A stretch of 64,000 bases of DNA from Punica granatum (Eukaryota; Streptophyta; Magnoliopsida; Myrtales; Lythraceae), in the NCBI RefSeq assembly GCF_007655135.1, contig NC_045129.1:21426274-21490273 (forward strand), given 5' to 3'. Below, piece after piece: positions 58,106 through 64,000 of this stretch (positions within the stretch are counted from its first letter, which is position 1; the number at the start of each line of letters is the position of its first letter). The translations under genes and the position numbers were made by a program. The notes beneath the pieces are model-generated. The model was not told the DNA's origin. It saw nothing but the letters and a program-made list of their open reading frames with translations, and made no database searches.

Positions 58106-59364
58106 GCGTCACTATTCACCTGAGAGCTCCAACTTCACCCGAAATGATTAAAACGACCCAAAACAATCAGCAAATGACTTCAAACTAAAAAACTGGGTTC
58201 AGAAATGGAATCCTTGGGTCCGAAACATGTCGTCCATGAAGTTTGAGGAATTTTGGATATAAGTCGGAATAGTGCCCGCTATGGATCCCGACCTAAACTC
58301 TAAGGATATTTGGCTTGGTTTTCGGTTTTCATCAAGTTATTTGCTTGCTGCTGGTTCCTAAGAAGTTGAGAGCATTTTCTAGAGGGAGAAACTAGCAAGA
58401 TCATGTGGGTCCCACGGCTCGTGAGGAGAAATCGGGAAAAGACTCGGGTCTCGATTGGTTGCGTATTCGAATTGAACGTCGAATTGTCGATATACGCGTG
58501 AAAACGGAGTTAATGAGCCCGAGATTGACATTTTTCATAGAGAAATGACCCGGATGTGTGTGAGGCTCGGAAGCCGGTTTTGCTCGTTGCAAGTGACCAG
58601 GGCGAAGTTGTCCGCTTCTGACAGCATATCTCGTATTTGCATCTCACGTTGGTCATTTTGACATAAGTTGTCAGACAACGTGAATAATCATCCCTTGAGC
58701 CGATAATGCTAACGTGGGGCCGGAGACGTCCTAGGAGGCCGAAACTGGATTTCTCAGGATGACTTTTGAGTTGCTTGGGTACTCCGGAGATTACTGTAAT
58801 CTCTGTTTGTCAAGGTCAGACCTCCAAGGACTTGAAAAGTGTATCTGAGACCTCTAAAGCATTGCTCGGGAGGTCTAGATGAGTCGTGTGGTTTATTCCG
58901 ACGATTCCACGTTGATCCTTGAGAAGGCTAACATGATGTAGGGTAGACAATCGACATCAAGTTTCCGTGAAAAGAACCTCCGAATATGCATTTCCACTGA
59001 AAATGGCCATTTCCGCTCCTCGGAGGTTACTCGGGAAACTGATAAGCGTTTCGCTGTCTGTTTTGCCCAATTGCGAATGTCCGCTAGAGTTTTTAGGGCA
59101 ATGCGGTATGAACTTTGTATGCCGTAATTCCATCAGACCAGTCTCCGGCTATGCTATTCTGAAGAAGGGTATGCTTGTTTTGCCGCTCGGAAGTCATTTG
59201 AAGTGTCTGTGTGACTTCCAAGAGACAATCTGAAGCATTGTTCATGCTCTGTGTGCTGGCGGGGCATGGCCGCGTCTGATATTTGGAATTAACTTTTCTC
59301 CAGGAAACCGGCATTTTTGGACTTCCACTGAAAAGTTATCTGTATACAGAAAGTTGTTCTGTAT

Positions 59365-59575
59365 TGTGCGCACCTGAATTTAATCTCGTCGAGGCACGCG
59401 TGCGCGCGCCTAAGCAAACGCAGCTTGGGAGTGTCTACCTTCCCGGGGACGCGCGACGGACACGCGTGAGAAGGAGTCGCCACTTACTGTTTACGACCCG
59501 TAGGTCGAGGGCTGTTGAGTCGCCTGGGTCTAGGGGTACAGGGTACACCTAAATGCTAAGGCAATGGTTGTACAG
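59365..59575 (-). mobile_element. Start of a type B LTR (minus), interrupted
   Basis: The sequence begins TGTGCGCACC at 59365 after TGTAT (59360-59364), the expected left target duplication. It is collinear with 21688-21900 of the minus-strand type B copy, including the rc of TGGCGACTCC near 59475. It is cut after 211 bp by the next LTR, so the remainder lies beyond the window. Confidence 0.88.
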
Positions 59576-60559
59576 TGTCAGCACCCCATTTTGGCCCACC
59601 GGCTTCCCACGGGAGGACTTCCGACCAAGGCCCGGGTTACTATTCATCACCCGGCAATCGGAGGCAAATAGGCGAGCACGGAGTCATAAACCACAGAAGA
59701 AGAGCTGGGTCCATTAGAAAAGCTGAAGAGAGTAGTCGGAAGAATTTACAGACAAAGAACCCCGAAAACAACGGAGCTGACACTGTGGCACTATTCATCA
59801 TCGAGTCACCGAAGCACTGAAAGGTGCCCAATATGGGGCTTCAAAAATCCCCCTCAGTGCCAAAGTGACCAATGACGCGTCCGGTTGCATTTTCGGGACA
59901 TCCTGCTTAAGCCGGGACACCCCGATCCCCCACGGACGCCTTTTCTGACATAGCTCCCGGGGTTCACTCCACCGACAAGTAAACGGCCCTTCAAAACGGG
60001 CCTACAGGCACCCAGGGACCATCAGGGCCGGGGAACAAGCTTCAGATGACCTTCCGGAACTCGACTCGGTTTCCCGATGGACGTTTCAGTGGTCATGAAC
60101 GTCTCCCGGCGAGCCTTCGGGGCACGTCCACGTAGAGCACAGATTACAACGAGCCCCGAGCACCTCAAGACATTCAGAGCACACTGAGAAAACCCCGGTC
60201 GAAGTCCCTAGGTCTTCCCGGGCCAATGGTCCCCGATCGAGGATGACGACCCAACAATCCCTCACGGGGCAAAAGGATCGTCAAAACAAATACAAGAATG
60301 CACAGAGATCAATCGGAGGTCGAAGGGCATTAAATTCCACTCCGAACGTCCGAACGAGGCAAAATCGATTCTCGAGGCGTCGAGTCGCCCGGACGTTCGT
60401 CCACGCGACGTATGGCGATATCGGGCTCGTTCAAATCCTCGTAGTTCAAGCATTCCAAATCTTCAAATTAATTGGACATCGGAAGTCGGATGCGCGTTCA
60501 ATCAAGTTTCAAGCGTTTCCCGGCTTTTCCCTCAACCGAATGGGACCCACAGCCTAGCC

Positions 60560-60665
60560 AAGCCAAGCCATCAAGCCGCGGCTCAACCCCAAGCCACGGC
60601 TCAACCCTCGGCTCGAATTGACAGCCCCGAGCCGCGGCTCAAGCCCCCATGGCCGGCGGCTCCAA
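60560..60665. repeat. AGCCGCGGCT palindrome cluster
   Basis: AGCCGCGGCT lies at 60574-60583 and 60630-60639 with AGCCACGGCT between, about 250-310 bp upstream of the TATA candidate. Confidence 0.6.
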
Positions 60666-60887
60666 GCCCTCCCCTCCACAAATTCAAATTTTGGCTCTTA
60701 CTCCCATCACTTCCTCTCACATCTATCAACTCCCATCACCCATCCATCACACCCATCACCCCTCTTGCTTCCCCTACACTCTACAAGACACAAACCCCTC
60801 CCTAATCTTCCCTCCATTTTCGGCAGCCCATACTTAGGCCTCCTAAGCACACTTCACTTTCCCTAATTGCTTCATTAAGCCTCCCTT

Positions 60888-60893
60888 TATAAG
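60888..60893 (+). promoter_or_regulatory. Candidate LTR TATA box
   Basis: TATAAG in a CCCTTTATAAGCC context lies 1.3 kb into the LTR. Confidence 0.5.
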
Positions 60894-62904
60894 CCTTTGC
60901 ATCATTATCTTTAATCACTTCTTGAATTTCACTCTCTCTCAAGCCAATCTCTCTCAAGAACTCTCTCAAACCTCAGCCCATCCCCTCACTTCCGTCCACC
61001 CTTTGCCAAGGCCGAAACCGGCCAAAACCGTCGGAAAACCACCCGGTATTCCGGTAACCACCCGACCCGACTTAACCCAAAAATTCTCAAACTTCATAGC
61101 CTACATATTTCCTACCCCCTAAGTCCATTTCCGGACTTGGATTTTCGATTTGAGGTCCCCAAGATCCCGTTCCAGCCGAAGTTGCAATCGGGTCCCGAGA
61201 CCCTCACCGCGCGCACCGAACACTAACGGCGTGCCATTTCATCCCACGACTTCGGAGAGTCGTGCCATCAAGTTTAAAGGGTTCCTCACAACCCTCACCC
61301 TCTCTCGTGAAGAGGTGGTCACGATCCGAGGGCCGACCAACCGTGCACGACCTCCGTTTGGCCCATTTTCGCTAACCAGTTTTTCTGTGTTTTCACTGGA
61401 ACTTCTCTCACCATTTCCGACTTATTCAGGGTTCGGCACGCTCGGAGCTCTCCGTGCCCACCTAGATCTGCCTCTTAGGAGTCCAACGAGCCCGACCTTG
61501 CACCGTTCCGTGATCGGAGCGAGCGTGCCAAGCCGTTCTCCCGAGACTGCCGCGCCTGCCCACTTACGGGTCCCTCACCCGTAGCCGCCCAAACCGAGTC
61601 TTGCGACTCTCGTGGCCGCTTCCCCGATTCTTTCCCTCGTACATCGAGGCTAGGTAACACACCTTTTAACTTAGAGGAGTTAGGATCTTTGATATTTACT
61701 TACGTGTGGTGTTAATATGCTTTAAAGGTTCGGGATAGGTGAAAGCTTGCATTTTTTTCTCGGATCCGGATGTCTCATGCATGCCATACAACGTCCAGCA
61801 TCTATTTACTTTATCTATCATGCTCGTAAACTACATGAATGTATATCTCATGAGGGGAGACGACGTGGATCGAAGCGGGAGAGGTCCCGAGTCACGGCCG
61901 AACCATAGAACCCACGGTCTAGCCTTGAGGGGGTGACCCGTGAGCCTCTATGGTTCCTCCGAGGCTAGGGTACTTCTCTTTCCTCGAAGCTAGCCGGTCC
62001 CCGTTCCCTTTTGCCGCTGTTTTGTCATGTACCACGTATTAGCATGGTGGGAATAGGCTTAGATCGGGTTTAGAGAGCCCCCCTTGACTCGCGTGAGCCA
62101 TGAGGACCCACGGCCACTCTTGGATGGGTGTGGCCGAGAGTCCCCTTGGACCACACGGGTCTAAGGTGGTTTCTCCCATCCCGAAATGAGTCGGTTCCCA
62201 TGTTTCACATTTTTTCCATCGTATGAGTCGACGTCATTCTTTGTGGATTTCGTTATATTATGTGTCATGTGTACGTGTTTGTGTGTCCGTTTGCGTTTGA
62301 GAGACCTTGACGGCGTCGACTTTCTTTTGTTTCGTTGAAATAGATTTCGTTCTTGAGTTTAAGCATGTTATGCATGTAAGGCATGATTGGAATCGTCCCT
62401 TGGGATTGTTTGTATCCGTGTCTCATATTTTCGTTATTCACATGATAATTGGATGATGGATACATAAATTTTGAACAATCCCCCATTAAAACCGAGATAA
62501 CCACATGAAATTACCACCACCGAATAATTTCACAAACGGGGAAATAGGACGAATCATTCGGTTAATTAAACCACTTGGATTAAATAATCGGGTTAATTGA
62601 TCCTTAATTGGTAAAACGCATCGATGATTTACGGAACGGCGTGAATGCCCTTTTCCAATAAAATTCACAATTTCAAAATACCGAGATGCGTAACACGAAT
62701 AGAATTGACGTCTAGGGAATACTCACGTGCCGTGACTCGAGTCCGGGCCCAATTTGAGGCGGCCCGAGTCGGGGCACGAGAGTCCTTCTTAGACTCCTTC
62801 GCGTAACGCAAATCTCCAATTTATACACGAACATCACAATTTTATCATCCAAGGGCATAACCGTCATTCCATGATTCACCGATACCCTAGGCTTTAGGGA
62901 GTTG

Positions 62905-62993
62905 GAAACACCTAGAGCTATGAACGAGAAAGGACAACCCGTTCGGGTGCGAGTTTCATTCGCGTGGTCCATTTCGTTTGTTTTCGGTGTTTT
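62905..62993 (+). other. Y-shaped stem-loop of the LTR (type B copy)
   Basis: GAACGAGA (62922-62929) pairs with TTTCGTTT (62972-62979) with two wobbles. ACCC-gttc-GGGT and GCGA-gtttcat-TCGC are intact, with the outer GAAACACC/GGTGTTTT arm around them. Confidence 0.68.
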
Positions 62994-64000
62994 TTCTTTC
63001 TATCATAGATTCAGTGGGGAGTATTTTATTTCAGTTACAAAACACCAAAGACCGGACTAATTGTGTACCCGACTTAATCAAATATTAGATAATGGATAGG
63101 TGGAATATTAGATTCCAATCTAGAGTCGAAACACGAGTTTGGTTAATTCGGTGAAATCACAGTGACACTTAACTGAATGAGAGTCATAAAACAAACACAC
63201 ACATGTAATTGGCTTAGAACCTCATCCCAATCCGCCACTTGTGCTTGCCTAGGATAGATACATTGTTCGTTAATCAACCCCGGCTAATAACTGATTAAAT
63301 CACGTACATTCGGCCTAATACACAATTCGTTGATATTCACCGACACTTATCAGTTGTTGTCAGTTGCTTTCTGTATCATGTCAGTTATGTCAGTTTTCTT
63401 CCATTTTATTCTTGCTTTTTGATGATTTATTGCGGTTCGGGCCCGAACTCATAGGTTACGTGTTGCACGTGGTCCAACGCCCCAAATCACCGAACACGAG
63501 GTCCAACGCCTCTTAATTCATCGAGCGCGTGCAACCCGAGTGCGGAATGGGATCTAGCCTCGAGTCACCATCACATTCCAAATATGGCCTATGTGGAAGG
63601 CAATTTGGATTGGACGCGTGAAACGTGTTTAGATATCACCCGGGAGCTCGATCGGTCCAACGATTACAGTGGAAACAAACCGGTTCTCCTGCAAATCGTC
63701 GGTTCGATTGGACCCGACCCCCGGCTCCTTGAGCCCGCGTTGCCCTAATTTGTTTATCGGTTATTCAAACTACACGGTGAGCCGGAGCGGAATATTGGCC
63801 CAATGCAAACCGATCGGGATCCATTTACTTATTCATTTACACTTTGTAATTATTCGAGAGAACATTGTGAGGATTTTATTTGTATGTTCATTCATTCATT
63901 TGTAAGGATCCCCGATCGGCAAGCGAGAGGTCCGAGTATCGAATTGGTTAAGTTGGTCTATCATCACCGAAGGATGAGTAAGCTTGAATGATCGTGATAT

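Larger units (their letters stand above)
54537..59364 (-). mobile_element. Type A LTR inserted in gag, interrupted on its right
   Basis: The LTR begins TGTACGGACCC at 54537 after GCAGG (54532-54536), the expected left target duplication. It is collinear with the type A reference up to 59364, where a type B LTR interrupts it at the CTGTATACAG-rich segment. About 0.35 kb of it should lie beyond the window. It has the Y-shaped stem-loop (55815-55927) and a minisatellite with a unit unlike that at 5.2 kb (57340-58105). A deletion of about 0.3 kb near 58402 removed the TATA region. Whether it is a solo LTR or part of a full element cannot be decided here. Confidence 0.9.
59576..64000 (+). mobile_element. 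Type B LTR (plus), right end outside window
   Basis: The LTR begins TGTCAGCACCCC at 59576 after TACAG (59571-59575). The visible 4.4 kb is collinear with the 5' LTR at 45792. It contains a palindrome cluster (60560-60665), a TATA candidate (60888-60893) and the Y-shaped stem-loop (62905-62993). It is the innermost of four nested units at this end and the youngest insertion by nesting order. Confidence 0.92.

Noticed and set aside
57249..58119. Overlapping minus-strand ORFs of up to 286 codons
   Set aside because: Same composition effect across the 57-bp minisatellite, with no recognisable domain.

Overview
The window is plant nuclear DNA made almost entirely of retrotransposons nested inside one another. 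I see no host protein-coding gene, rRNA or functional tRNA. The dicot call, with pomegranate (Punica granatum) or a relative as my best guess, rests on recalled similarity of the ORF1 and gag proteins at 51.4-54.5 kb to pomegranate repeat proteins; it is an inference.

Two element classes dominate. (1) A Ty3/Gypsy family with giant LTRs of about 4.7-5.2 kb. Its LTRs start TGTCAGCACCCC and end either ...GGGTCCGTACA (type A) or ...GGGTGCGCACA (type B). Its internal region has an Arg-tRNA-like primer site, an extra ORF of DUF7745 type ahead of gag, then a Tat/Ogre-like gag. (2) One older chromovirus-like Ty3/Gypsy element with a Met-tRNA primer site. A LINE-type 3' end and a MITE-like inverted-repeat element are also present.

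Layout: 1-10173 is the right part of a type B LTR (+), interrupted by a type A solo LTR (-) at 2620-9993 that carries a 67-bp minisatellite. The chromovirus-like element follows: LTR end and primer site (10174-10333), gag-protease (11059-12765), RT-RNase H (to 14516). It is split by a type A solo LTR (14517-19342), continues for 174 bp (19348-19521), is split again by a second type A solo LTR (19522-34357), and ends with an integrase core (34363-35140). That second LTR itself contains two type B solo LTRs (21688-26722 on -, 28617-33284 on +). At about 35131 the integrase is fused to the end of another type A LTR (to 36286), which abuts a LINE 3' end. The LINE is split by a type B solo LTR (36398-41643) and ends in a short A tract at 42502. 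The stretch 42503-45791 is AT-rich and mostly unrecognised, with the MITE-like element at 44465-45039. A type B 5' LTR at 45792-50763 leads into the only internal region of the giant-LTR family: primer site, intact 499-residue ORF1, broken gag. At 54537 gag is cut by a type A LTR (-), which is cut at 59365 by a type B LTR (-), itself cut at 59576 by a type B LTR (+) that runs off the window.

All six giant LTRs whose two ends both lie in the window are solo LTRs flanked by 5-bp target-site duplications; all but one of these are exact. The most interesting signal is a Y-shaped stem-loop inside the LTR, downstream of the likely TATA box. It is retained in nine copies, and types A and B differ by paired, compensating changes in several stems. 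A second is a fossil-looking copy of the primer-site core about 120 bp inside the LTR 3' end.
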